The notes: generated by a model not told the origin, from the letters alone. Counted from the stretch's first letter, positions 22,400-32,990 are shown. The stretch is DNA of 64,000 nt from Tenrec ecaudatus (GCF_050624435.1 NC_134546.1:78037700-78101699), one strand, 5' to 3'. Program-made: numbers and translations.

Positions 22400-25300
22400 C
22401 TCGATGTGAGGGTTTGTATCAACCGCTGAATTAGAAACTTTGCATTGTCAGGGGAGGAAACAGGTTCCCATTTCCAAAGTGCAGAAGGACACATAGGGAA
22501 TCAGATACACACAGAGGAGACAAGGCAAAGATAATGGATCACTCAGCTATGATGCAATTCTGTGCCCAGTAAGGGTCTTGGGAGGAAAGGGTGGCTGGGA
22601 TTTCCATAAAGTTAGCTCAGTCCAGCATGAACCAGCAAGCACACCACAGTGTCCTCAAGCCATAGTTGTGCATCGGAATTGTCCTGTGTATCTCAAAACC
22701 CGGCTTGTCTTCATCCCCTTGACATCCTCAGACACTGGCTGGGAATCAGGACAAAACAGGTGATGGGTTTCGGAGGACACATTTGAGGGCCTGGAGCATT
22801 GTGCTACCTTGTGCAGAGTAAGGAGAGGTGCTTCACTTGAGCAACCTCTTGTCCACTCTTTGCCTTGTGTTTTAATTACATATTGTCCCCACCCCTCACA
22901 AATATTTAAAAGTACACGTTTCAGAATTTTATAGGTGCATCTTAATTTAAATAGTTATATTTAATTTGAATATAAATGTAATTCAATAATGAATATAATT
23001 TAAATCTCACCGTATTTCTATTTCTGTTCTCAGGAGACACCTATGCACCATGCTGGGAGGATGCTGAGTCAAAGGAGAGGTCGAGGTTCTGGAACAAGTG
23101 CTTGACCCTCAGGCCAAATGTATTCTGGGCCTCCAGCCAGGGCAGCGTGGCAGACCTATGAAAGTGCCTTCTTGGAAGAAGCGTGACCATTCATCCATAC
23201 AATTTTCAAACAGGCACGACATGGATTCTGGGATGAAACCTTCTCCTCCATGCTATTTCTCAGTCATAATATCAGAAAAACCAAACACTTCACTGCATAG
23301 TTTTACTGTACAACAGTCTACAACTAGAGCAAATACATTTACATTTTCCTTGGAGCCATTCATCCTATCATTTCCACATTTCAGTATGTTGGGATTACTT
23401 AGTGGCCAGAACATCTGAATCTAGAGATCCATGCGTTGCTTCTTCAGAGTGCAGCGAGAATTTTTGATCTCAGTCAGCATATGGGTAGCAGAATTAGTGT
23501 GAAAGTTATGTGCACAGGGATAATGTCAGCAAATTTACACTTAAGAAGGGCCATTCTAACCCCTGTCATCAGATTAGCTTACACAATCATGACATTCACA
23601 TTCAGAAATGCAGGTGCCCTGGACTAACGTGCAGCTATATCACAGTGTGATCCTTAACTTGTCCTGCCAAACAGCAGCATAAGATGGTATGAGATGAGTG
23701 TGTGCTAGAATGACCAGGTTCACGTAATGCCATATCAGTCTGTATGTGGAAACTGAATGACTCCAATGATCTTCACCTGAAAACTATGATCATATTATTT
23801 TATTGAAATCCTGAATTTTAGTGAACCTCGTGAGTGCTCTTTTGCAAGGCATTTGCTTATTCTCCTCAGCTAATTCTAGCTCAGAAAAGATCAGGTGACC
23901 AGGACCCTGTGCTTGGACTTCCACATTGGTAAAAAAAATATTAATTTAGAGATACAGACAGTTTAATCATTCAGTAAATGAATTGTGTCAACTGTAAGAC
24001 TGGAGAAAATGCTTGTCATGGTGGATATCAATGATAAAGACAAATTAATGGGAAGTGAACATTAAAAATTCATGTTTAAAGATAGTACTACTAAGTTCAT
24101 TGTCAATAATATGCAAATGATCCCCAAATCAGACAATCTGTGAGTTGGGTAATAAATTAAAGGTTGAGATTCCTACAGGTATTAAGGGCTCATAACTACA
24201 GCACAAATAGAGGGGCAGACTTTGTTTGTAAATGATCAAATTTCAGGTGAGCCAGAGTCTCCTGAGTAAAGAAGGGTTAAAACGATCTGTAATCCTTCCT
24301 AAAATTTAAGGACCTGAATGGACCTCATTTAATCCAGAGTGACTTTGTGTCTCAAACTGGTGTATTTTGGTTCAGGGTATGAAACACTGTTTTGGATCTT
24401 ACTCTTATGTTGCACTGCCTATTAAACAACTCTTTCCCCCTCCCTGCTCTGCTCTATCTCTACATGTGAAGTCATGACACCTGACTGGTTTGCACTCTTC
24501 TGAACGTTCCCTGCCAAACAAAGGTCTCTCTTCAGAATCATGCATTTCTTAGAGGCTACAGAGTTAAAACCTTGTCTTGTCTGGGGACCAACTATTCTAG
24601 TTAGATACTTCTTCCCTGAAACACGATGACACTTCTCACTTGACTTACACTGAGGTTTTCCTTAGCCATCAGGCACTGGGATGCAGTGATGGTGTTGCTT
24701 GTAAGAGCGGTGGGGCTTGTGATGGTCATGACCAAGGTGGGGAAAGACCTGGCTGATGAACACTAGTAGGAGGCCAATGCTGACTGCAAACATCCTGCCA
24801 GAGATCTCGGGGCATATGTGCATTAATAAAATACAGGGACAGGAGCTTCTTGTCGAGCTTACCGCTGCCTGATCTTAGTATCTGTTGGACATTTCAACAA
24901 TTCACAGACCCCAAAAACATGAGGAAATATACTCAAGGGAGGAGGGGGTGGAAAAGGGCACTGAATGGCATCATGGAAGAGGCGGATATTTGAGACATCA
25001 TCAATTCCCAACTCCTTGGGATGGGTCTGGTAGTAATTCTTCTAAAACATATATTTATCACATAGGAAAATTTCCAAAGATGTTGAGGAGGTTGATTAAG
25101 TGGCATCAGTGCATAAAGAAGAAATGTGTTTGGAGCGTGTGAGGTAATGGAGACACTGTGGGATGGAACTGATGGTTTCAACGATCTCTATAGTGCCCAG
25201 TCTCTGACACACAGGATATACGGGAGCCTTAGTCAGAGCAGGGGCAATGAAGGGATGGAGGGAGAGATTTCTGGGCTCAGAAATCCTGGGCTGTCCTTTG

Positions 25301-25430
25301 ACCATTCACAGACACCTCCTAGGAAAAGTACTCTCTCATTACAGATGTGTTCAGAAGAAGAATTAGTCTACAATGCCCTTAGAAGAAACAAAAACAAAAA
25401 ACAAACAAATACTGTTTATAAGCACCGGCC
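22400..25430. other. Inter-V spacer paralogous to 9.9-12.4 kb
   Basis: Non-coding spacer of the second VH3-VH4 block. Shared landmarks with the first block include 'caggagacac' (10,496; 23,032), 'catatcagtctg' and the final 300 bp before the VH4 promoter. No gene or structural RNA recognised. Confidence 0.7.
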
Positions 25431-25438
25431 TCCCTCCT

Positions 25439-25446
25439 AAGCAAAT
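25439..25446 (+). promoter_or_regulatory. Octamer-like promoter element
   Basis: AAGCAAAT, 7 of 8 matches to ATGCAAAT, 108 bp upstream of the leader ATG at 25,554. It is at the same place as the octamers of the 12.6-kb and 38.0-kb VH4 segments. Confidence 0.6.
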
Positions 25447-25553
25447 CATTCTTCAGGCACTAGGTTAAAATCCCAGCCTTGGGCACTGAAGGCTAACAGT
25501 TCTCTTCTGACAGGGCTGTGGGTCCCTTAGGAGAGCACAGCTGTGGTATAAAG

Positions 25554-25993
25554 ATGCTATTGCTATGTTTTCTCCTGAGCCTGGTGACAGTTCCCCATGG
25601 TGAGGGTCTCAGATATCAGTGTGGAATCTGGGGATGGTTGTGACTGCAAGTGACTAATAGAAACCAATTATCTTCATTTACAGGTGTCCTCTCCCAGGTG
25701 CAGCTTCAGGAGTCAGGTCCAGGATTGGTGAAGCCCTCCCAGAAGTTGTCCCTCACCTGTACTGTCTCTGGTTTCTCCACCACAAGCAGTGGTTACCGCT
25801 GGCACTGGATCCACCAGACCTCGGGGAAGGGGCTGCAGTGGATGGGAGAGATATATTACACTGGTGGTACAAATTATAACCCGTCCTTCCAAAGCCAACT
25901 CTCCATCACCAGAGACACATCAAAGAATCAGTTCTCCCTGCAGCTGAGCTCCGTGACTGCTGAGGACACGGCCATGTATTACTGTGCAGGGAG
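25554..25993 (+). CDS. IGHV: VH4-like immunoglobulin heavy V segment, best functional candidate
   Basis: Exon 1 (25,554-25,599, 46 nt; leader [15 protein letters not shown]) ends at a GT donor. Exon 2 starts at 25,684 after an ACAG acceptor, and the V domain starts CAG at 25,695. Expected landmarks are present: [18 protein letters not shown]1, first cysteine in LTCTVSG, core tryptophan in [17 protein letters not shown]2, [17 protein letters not shown]2/FR3 and [14 protein letters not shown] with the second cysteine. No stops or frameshifts; splice sites and a canonical CACAGTG heptamer are intact. Compared with the 12.6-kb paralogue it keeps the FR2 glutamine and the D-T-A motif, but the FR2 arginine is histidine. 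It encodes the antigen-binding VH domain after V-D-J joining. The promoter octamer is one base off consensus. The IAP-like ERV lies 1.6 kb downstream. Confidence 0.93.
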
Positions 25994-26032
25994 CACAGTG
26001 AGGGGAAGTCAGTGTGAGCCCAGACACAACCC
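25994..26032 (+). other. V-RSS (23-bp spacer) of the 25.5-kb VH4 gene
   Basis: Canonical heptamer CACAGTG (25,994-26,000), 23-bp spacer, nonamer ACACAACCC (26,024-26,032), one base different from the ACACAAACC of the other VH4 segments. Confidence 0.93.
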
Positions 26033-26054
26033 TCCCCTGCAGGGAAGACACTGG

Positions 26055-26068
26055 GCAGCAGGGAGCGT
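26055..26068 (+). promoter_or_regulatory. Degenerate CTCF-like motif downstream of RSS
   Basis: GCAGCAGGGAGCGT, 22 bp after the nonamer. Relative to the paralogues the conserved GGC is AGC and the last base differs, so CTCF affinity is probably reduced. Confidence 0.45.
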
Positions 26069-26299
26069 GCCGGACCCACTGAGCACAGACACCCAGCCAT
26101 AGACAGCACAGATGAATGACAGGATATCCTGTTGAAATTAAGGCTTCCTCTGTTAGCTCTCAGCATCCCCAGGGACAGTTTTGCCATTTCATTTCATTCT
26201 GTCTAAATGTTCTCCTCAATTTAGGCTTGCGGAGCGACTAACTTTGACTCTTCGAAGTAGAAATACAAAAATCAACATGACCCTTTACTACCTTTTTTT

Positions 26300-26850
26300 T
26301 TTTTTAATTTAAAATTTTATTAAATCATTTTATTGGGAGATTGTAAAACGCCTATCACTATCCATAAGTGCATCCATGTGTCAAGCACATTTGTACACTT
26401 GTTGCCTCATCATTCTCAAAATATTTGCTTTCTACTTGAGCCCTTGATATCAGTTCCTCATTTCTCCCCGTCCATCCTTGCTTCCCCCTGCCTCATGAAC
26501 CCTTGATAATTTAAAAATTATTATTGTTTTGTCATATCCTACACTGTCCGACATCTCCATTCACCCACTTTTCTGTAGTCCATCCCCCATGGGGGAGGTT
26601 TTTTGTAGATCTTTGTAATCGGTTCCCTCTTTCTACCCCACCTCCCCACCACCCTCTCAGTATCACCACTCTCACCACTGGTCCTGAAGTGACCATCTGT
26701 CCTGGATTCCCTGTGTTTCAGTTCCTATCTGTACCAGTGTACATCCTCTGGCCTAGCCAGATTTGTAAGGTTGCATTGGGATCATGATAGTGGGGCACAG
26801 GAAGCAATTTAAGAACTAGAGGAAAGTTGAATGGTTTCACCATATCTTCT
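26300..26850 (-). mobile_element. Family A copy (3' region only), - strand
   Basis: It starts with an A/T-rich inverted tail and 'tttattgggagattgtaaaacg' type 3' end (shortened: TTTATTGGGAGATTG), followed by the pyrimidine-rich 3' region up to 'gaactagaggaaagttg'. It is absent from the paralogous site after the 12.6-kb gene, so it inserted after the block duplication or was lost there. Confidence 0.75.
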
Positions 26851-27579
26851 TTATTACATATTTTTCTCTCTTGACAAACAGAACACCATAGACATTCTCA
26901 TCCTACTTGTCACTGGAAGACTGTTGACATTGAAAGGAAAAACAGGCATGTCCATACTCATGGGGGCAGTTCATGGTTTTAAACATCCTGAGCTCAGAAG
27001 GTGCACTGATCTCACAGTGCAGGGTCAGGGTCAGGTCCTCTGAGCTGCCGCTCTGCATCGCTTCTTGACTGTGAGGACTGAGTGACTGATGAGCTTTCTC
27101 TCAGAAAATAACTGCTGTGACTTCTGGTGCTGACGTTGTGCCATGCCCATAAAGATGCTACCCATTGTCTCCATTTCTGCAGAAATAAGTGTTCTGGGCA
27201 CCGGGAGATCCTCGACTTGTGAGACAAGGTCAAATGGAATGGCCTGGAGTGACTGGAAGACTGCTTTCTGAGATCACTCCTGGAAGAAAACACTCATTGG
27301 AAGGGCAAATTTGATCCCTCTAAAATGGCACGTGTGTTACAAGAGCAGGACATTTCAATGAGTGCCTCAGAATACTGGTTAGAAGTGGAGAGGATGACAC
27401 TTCTCCCCTAGTTTGAGCATGTCGTCAGGGAGACAAGTCCCTAGGGAAGAATGTCCCATTGCACGGCAGTGTCAGCAACAAGAGGAGCACCTTCAATCAG
27501 ATGAATAGTCAGTGGCTGCTAAAATGGTCTCACACATGGGAGAAGTGTGAGGATGGTGCAGGACCTGGGGATTACTGTT

Positions 27580-27614
27580 ATTGTTCTATTTTATACAGAG
27601 TCGCCATGAGTAAG
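27580..27614 (+). mobile_element. AfroSINE tail, left half, split by the ERV
   Basis: 'tctattttatacagagtcgcc' (shortened: TTTTATACAGAGTCGCC) then ATGAGTAAG up to the 5' LTR. The right half resumes at 32,587 with AGTAAGCGCTGACTC. Together they parallel the SINE tail at 14,005-14,080. The 6-bp AGTAAG is present on both sides. Confidence 0.75.
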
Positions 27615-28044
27615 TGTGGGAAGCCGCAGGTCTTGCGATGTGGGAAGCCGCAGCTCGCGCGATGTGGGAAGCTGCAGCTCTCGCGATGTGGGAAGCCGCA
27701 GCTCTCGCCACCATTACAAGATGGCGCCGGGCAGTCAGGGCGGTGGCCCAGTTAAGTGGTAAACAACCACTTAGAGCATGCGCACTGCTTAGATGACGTA
27801 GTCACAACTCCGCCCTGGAGTATGCAAACGAGTGTTCTGGCGGACGCACCTATCACAAACGAGGGTTCTGGCGAATGCACCAATCAATGCACAGCACGTC
27901 CCCACAGAGCATATATAAGCAGCAGCAGTTTGAGGCTTCGGGGTCTTTTTCCGCATCTGCAAATTGAACCCGCAATAAAACGCCTGTGGAAGAATCCTGT
28001 TGTGGCGCGTCTTTTCTTGCTGGTGAGACCTGGCGCGCGACACA
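27615..28044 (+). repeat. ERV 5' LTR (430 bp) with four 24-bp tandem units
   Basis: TG...CA bounded LTR. Its 5' edge has four tandem 24-bp units (27,615-27,710), each starting TGTGGGAAGC; the 3' LTR has one. U3 also contains a roughly 31-bp direct repeat around 'acgagggttctggcg', a CRE-like TGACGTAG (27,793), an octamer-like ATGCAAAC (27,822-27,829) and TATATAA (27,912-27,918). AATAAA is at 27,974-27,979. Confidence 0.93.
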
Positions 28045-28046
28045 AT

Positions 28047-28064
28047 TGGTGCCAAAACCCAGGA
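28047..28064 (+). other. ERV primer binding site, tRNA-Phe type
   Basis: TGGTGCCAAAACCCAGGA, two bases after the 5' LTR. It differs at two positions from the complement of the tRNA-Phe 3' end. tRNA-Phe priming is characteristic of IAP elements; most other betaretroviruses use tRNA-Lys. Confidence 0.8.
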
Positions 28065-28326
28065 ACCATGACCACCTAAGACACGAGCGGAGACCCCCTG
28101 TCACCAGGGAGTATTCAGAACCATAAGGTGTGGGTTGTAGAGGTAAATTCTGAGAGACATGAGCCTGAACGATTGCTAAAGCTGCGAACTGGTGTATGCG
28201 CTCTAATACTTGCGCTTTCGGTTTCAACGGCGGACAGCCTGCTGCTACTTATTTTGCACATAAATCGGGTGTAGATAAACCTGTGTGAACTTGTGTGTTA
28301 AATCCTTGTCTACATAAGTAGGGAAT

Positions 28327-30195
28327 ATGGGGAACGCAGCAATAAAGACCATGGTTACAGCGCTTGATGCTTTATTAAGGAAGAGAGGATTGAAAATTTC
28401 AGAACCGACGCTGCGTAAGTTTGTAAAAAATGTGGATGTGATAGCACCGTGGTTTGTATCTACAGGCTCTCTAACTCTAGCGAGCTGGAACAAACTGGGA
28501 TGGGATGTAGACCGAGCGGCAAAAGAAGGGCAATGGAAACCGGGAACTAGACCCATCTGGAAGTTAATAAAAGCATGTATTGAGGATAAAGAGTGTAGAC
28601 AGCCATTACAACAGGGACAGCAGGCTTTGGAGGACGTTCAGGAAAGCATGTCAGAAACAGAACGGGACGAGTCTAAAGAGACTCGGAGAAGGCAGCACAG
28701 AGTTGCCAAAAAAGAAGAAACTGCGCAGGTAGAATTAGGGGAGGAAGCTGATCAGCAAAAGAAGAATTGTACCCGCCATTCGGAGCCTTTATATCCATGG
28801 CGAGAATTAGAACTCTTGGAACTATCAGAGGAGGAGGAGGAGCAGTTAGAGGAGGTAGCTGCTCGCTATGAGGAGGGTCGGTATGACGCATTACAAGCAA
28901 CCGAAGGAGGGCAGTATAGTGCTCTATGGAAGACAGCTGTGAGCCCATCAGCACCACCTTCTTATAAGGAAGACAGGCAGAAAGGGTGTGGCTACTCCTT
29001 TTGCCCACCCCATACTCGTAGAGCAATTCAACAAATGTATCCAGTAATTTTTACACTGTGCGCCACTACGGATGAGTGGGCAATTTTTAAATGCAGTTTT
29101 AATGGACTAATAGACAACCATTATCCTAAACATTCCTCATTGCAATTTGTGACTGCTCATCCAGTAATTTTTCCCCGTGTCACTGTTTATAACCCCATTA
29201 AGGAAGCTTTAGACATTTATACAGATGGCTCTAAAACAGGCAAAAGATGTTATGTAATAAATGATCAAGTGACTACATTACAATTTTTAGCTGATGCACC
29301 CCAATTAGTAGAATGTTTGGTGGTTTTAGAAGTTTTTAAGAAATTCACGGAGCCAATTAAGATCATATCTGATTCCCATTACGTAGTCAATGCGGTGTCT
29401 AAGCTGGAAATTGCTGGCTACATTAAGCAATCCAGTAAGGTAGCAGACATATTGTCTCAAATTAGAAAATGTATTTTGCAACAGAAACGCCCATTTTATA
29501 TTCAGCATATACGTGCTCATAGCTTGCTCCCAGGGCCCATGGTAAAAGGTAATAATTTGGCTGATCAAGCTACAAGAGCTTTTCCTGTGTTAACTAAATC
29601 CCACTTTGAACTTGCTAAAGACTTTCATGGGCTGTATCATGTGCCTGCTGCCACCCTACGCATTAAGTTTCCAATTACTCGCGCAGAGGCTCACACTATT
29701 GTGTTGCAGTGTGCCAAGTGTGCAGAATTTATTTCTAAACCCTCGGTTGGGGTAAACCCTCGAGGCGTCCGTCCTCTCGACATCTGGCAAATGGACGTTA
29801 CCCATGTATCTGCTTTTGGAAAGTTGCAGTACGTGCATGTGTCAGTGGACACCAGTTCTGGCATTGTACATGCAACACCCCTAACGGGGGAAAAATCCAG
29901 CCAAGTAATTCAACATTGTTTAGAAGCTTGGAGTTCATGGGGCAAGCCCATCATGTTAAAAACAGATAATGGGCCTGCATACACTTCCACCAAATTCCAA
30001 CAGTTTTGCTTGCAAATGCAGGTAAAGCACTTCACGGGTTTGCCATACAACCCCCAAAGACAGGGAATTGTGGAACGTTGCCATCGCACTTTGAAACAAT
30101 ATTTATCAAAACAAAAAGGGGGAATAGACACCGTGAGGGTCATTGCCCCTAGAATGGCTTTATCTCTAACCCTTTTTACCCTAATTTTTTTTTAA
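28327..30195 (+). pseudogene. gag-pol: ERV gag N-terminus fused in frame to RNase H and integrase (622 codons)
   Basis: One open frame joins distant parts of the viral genome. Residues 1 to about 120 resemble a betaretroviral matrix with an N-terminal Met-Gly (possible myristoylation). An acidic linker follows, then overlapping late-domain motifs PSAP/PPSY at residues 207-213. Around residues 235-265 (about nt 29,030-29,120) the sequence passes into the RNase H region without capsid, nucleocapsid, protease or RT palm. RNase H shows TDGS (Asp300) and DSHY (Asp349). Integrase has an HxxxH...CxxC zinc motif and a catalytic triad at Asp490, Asp547 and Glu583, with 35 residues between the last two. 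The frame ends at a stop created at a T9 run (30,185-30,193), which cuts off the integrase C-terminus. Rodent IAP deletion elements with gag-pol fusions are a known parallel. No gene product is demonstrated. Confidence 0.88.
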
Positions 30196-30196
30196 T

Positions 30197-30499
30197 TTGG
30201 ATGAGAAAGGCCAATCAGCTGCGGATAGACATGGACAATGGCCAAAGCCACCAAAGGAAATGGCCCGATGGAAAAATGTATTGGATAATAAATGGTATGG
30301 CCCGGACTCCATATTAATCAGGTCCAGGGGAGCAATTTGTGTTTTTCCACAGAAAGAAGAAAACCCCATCTGGGTGCCAGAGAGACTGGTGAGACTAATT
30401 AAGGAGGATAAAGATCATGGGAGCAGGAAGAATGAAGAAGACGGGGATCAACCTAACAATGTTGCTGATGCTGATGGTAATATGGACCCCAATAGTTAA
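30197..30499 (+). pseudogene. pol: ERV integrase C-terminal fragment (shifted frame)
   Basis: Frame +2 relative to the upstream ORF. It encodes the rest of the integrase C-terminal (SH3-like, basic/aromatic; motifs WYGPD and WVPERLVR) after the poly-T frameshift at 30,185-30,193. Its last ~80 bases overlap the env start, the usual pol/env arrangement. It has no independent start and is not a separate gene. Confidence 0.85.
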
Positions 30500-32000
30500 A
30501 GGAGTTTCTTTATGGGCTATAGCTAAAACATGGCCTGTACCTATTCCCATACACTCGAATGCGTCAATATTACCCTTATTTTTGTCAACGCAATGTGATT
30601 TGGGAATACCATGTATTACACCTAGAGGGGAGCTTCCTAAAGTATATAATGCAAGTAATTTTACATTGGCATATAGTTTGTGTTTTACCACCATTAATAC
30701 TAGTGCACCTTGTATATATGTAAGAAATGGATCTTTATTCAATTGGGTGGATCCTTCTGGAGACTCTGCAGTTAATAATATTATGTCCACCCTTATGAAG
30801 GTTGCACAAGGTGCGATGAATGGAAGTGGTACCTCTGGGAAAAGAAAAGCGATAAATATTACAACACTTATGATGATTTGTGAAGGAGCCAGGCTCTCTG
30901 GGCCTATTAATGGATCAGTAGCGCCACCTAATATGACCAGACGTGCCGTATTACCTAATTGCTCACCTGAAAAAAGTTTTCTGCCTCCTTTTACTCAATG
31001 TCAGTCTCCAAATTATCGGAACAAACCTATTATACCAGGTTTTGATATGACTCCAGCTTTAGGTAAAGCAAAATGGAATAGTAGCACAAATACCACTGGT
31101 CCTGATAATACTTGGCCATGGTATGTATGGATATTGTATAATCAGCGTGGAGCATCTAATAGTTTTTGGGAAGCTTCATGTAATAACTTTAGCAGTCAGT
31201 GTTGGCTTGCTGAATGTTGTAATGGCTCTGTGCCATTTGCTTTGATGGTAAAAATTCCCACTATGATACCCATACGCGTTGAAGCAGATCCTAATGCCTT
31301 TTCTATTACCACACTTTATAGAAGAAAAAGGGATTTTGGCATTACCGCAGCAATTATCACAGCCATTACGGTTTCAGCTGCGGCAGCGGTTACAGCAGGA
31401 TTGGCTATGTCTAATCAAGTAATGACAGCAAATGTCATTAATAATATTACACAATCTACATCAGAAGCATTATCCACAGCTCAGAAAATGGATGCTCGAT
31501 TAATGTCTGGATAACTGCTAGTGAATCAGAGAGTTGATTTACTACAACAACAAGTGGACACTCCTACTAGCATGGTGCAATTAAGTTGTGTTTCTTCTAC
31601 ACCTAATTTGTGCATAACACCTTTAAAATTCTTGAATGAGTCTTCTTTTAGCAGCAAGAACATATCCCAGTACCATACTGGACAATGGACAGCTGAGCTG
31701 GAAGAACTTCAAGAACAACTTCGAGTGCAGATTACGACTCTTAATGGCACACGAATGAAATCTATAACTGTTGGAGATTTTACTTCTTGGCTTTCTACTG
31801 CTTTTTCCTATTTTAAAGAGTGGGTGGGAGTATTTACATTTGCTGAAATTATATGCTGTGGAGGAGTGTTGTTGCTATGGTTGCTCTGCAAGCTTAAGGC
31901 CCAACAAAAACGTGACAAAGTCATCATTACGCAGGCATTATTAGCGATTGAGCGCGGTGGTTCCCAAGATCTTTGGCTTTCTTTATTAAAAGAAGATTAA
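30417..32000 (+). pseudogene. env: ERV envelope gene with a single nonsense codon
   Basis: Frame from ATG 30,417 with a hydrophobic signal peptide, a glycosylated surface subunit (many N-x-S/T sites), and a furin-type RRKR at residues 302-305 (nt 31,320-31,331). A hydrophobic, alanine-rich fusion-peptide-like stretch opens the transmembrane subunit. A TAA at 31,512-31,514 interrupts the frame after residue 365. The same frame continues without shift to 32,000, covering a CX7C pair, a heptad-rich segment, a membrane span (about 31,840-31,895, rich in Ile/Cys/Leu) and a short cytoplasmic tail. The cleavage and fusion layout fits a betaretrovirus-type env, as in env-bearing IAP relatives. The surface part alone could be translated, but full-length env cannot. 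Confidence 0.88.
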
Positions 32001-32215
32001 CCCCCATAAGTTGTCAGCTCTTGCACCCCAAGGGAATTGTCCCATTGCACTGGGAAGAGTGACAGAAATTGGATCTTGGTCAGCCCGTGCACCATGTGGA
32101 GCTTTGCTCATTGCACGCATTAGGGTGACCAGATTTGGGTTTTTGTATCCATCTTGATCTCCTGGAGCTGCTGGAGGCTCCTGGATTGATCGATGGATTA
32201 GGCTTAAAATAAATT

Positions 32216-32228
32216 AGAAAGGAGGAGA
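32216..32228 (+). other. ERV polypurine tract
   Basis: AGAAAGGAGGAGA directly abuts the TG start of the 3' LTR at 32,229, the position of the plus-strand primer. Confidence 0.9.
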
Positions 32229-32586
32229 TGTGGGAAGCCGCAGCTCTCGCCGCGATTACAAGATGGCGCCAGGCAGTCAGGGCGGTGGCCCAGTTAAGTG
32301 GTAAACAACCACTTAGAGCATGCACACTGTTTAGATGACGTAGTCACAACTCCGCCCTGGAGTATGCAAACGAGGGTTCTGGCGGACGCACCTATCACAA
32401 ACGAGGGTTCTGGCGAACGCACCAATCAATGCACAGAACGTCCCCACAGAGCGTATATAAGCAGCAGCAGTTTGAGGCTTCGGGGTCTTTTTCTGCATCT
32501 GCAAATTGAACCCGCAATAAAACGCCTGTGGAAGAATCCTGTTGTGGCGCGTCTTTTCTTGCTGGCGAGACCTGGCGCGTGACACA
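32229..32586 (+). repeat. ERV 3' LTR (358 bp)
   Basis: Same structure as the 5' LTR but with one 24-bp unit; the length difference is exactly 72 bp, three units. TATATAA at 32,454-32,460 and AATAAA at 32,516-32,521. Followed by the target duplication AGTAAG. Confidence 0.93.
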
Positions 32587-32845
32587 AGTAAGCGCTGACT
32601 CAACAGCACCTGCCAACATCTCTAATGGAGTGAGGGGCAGAAAACTGAAAGTAATTTTGGAAGCAAATGGAATTGCCTAAATTAACAATATACTATCTTA
32701 AAGCATATTATTTTAACTTTATTTAGAAGTGTTAAAATGATTTAAAATTAAATAAATCTGCCATTTCTAATTATTATAAAACCTATAGGGATAACAGAAA
32801 ACTGAGGAGTGTAAGAAATAAATATAAAGGTTATAATGAAATAAG

Positions 32846-32990
32846 GAGCCATAGTGACACAGTGGATTTAGGTCGGGCTGCTAACTGCAGGCTCAGCAGG
32901 TAGTAGAGTACTATAACCTCGCAACCCACGGGACCCATTGTACTCTACCCTGTAGGACTGTGATGACAGAGGATGGACTCAAGGGCAGGG
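32846..32990 (+). mobile_element. AfroSINE copy
   Basis: Head 'gtgacacagtgga', 'gggctgctaactgcaggctc', 'acccacgggacccattgtac' (each 20 bases or fewer) and 'ctgtaggactgtgatgacag' follow the SINE order. Paralogue of the copy at 14,343. Confidence 0.75.

Larger units (their letters stand above)
27615..32586 (+). mobile_element. IAP-like class II endogenous retrovirus, internally deleted
   Basis: Complete proviral outline in 4,972 bp: 5' LTR (27,615-28,044), tRNA-Phe-type primer site, gag start, RNase H and integrase, env, polypurine tract and 3' LTR (32,229-32,586), flanked by the target duplication AGTAAG (27,609-27,614 and 32,587-32,592). The LTRs begin TGTGGGAAGCCGCAG and carry 'attacaagatggcgcc', as mouse IAP LTRs do in similar form. 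Capsid, nucleocapsid, protease and most of reverse transcriptase are missing through one large deletion. Coding regions carry a poly-T frameshift in integrase and one nonsense codon in env. It is in sense with the V genes. About a dozen LTR-LTR substitutions are visible over roughly 335 aligned bases, suggesting a moderately recent insertion. Not replication-competent as it stands. Confidence 0.93.

Noticed and set aside
28327..30195. Domesticated (co-opted) viral gene
   Set aside because: The frame is long but flanked by intact LTRs of modest divergence and followed by a frameshifted integrase end; youth explains the open frame without co-option.
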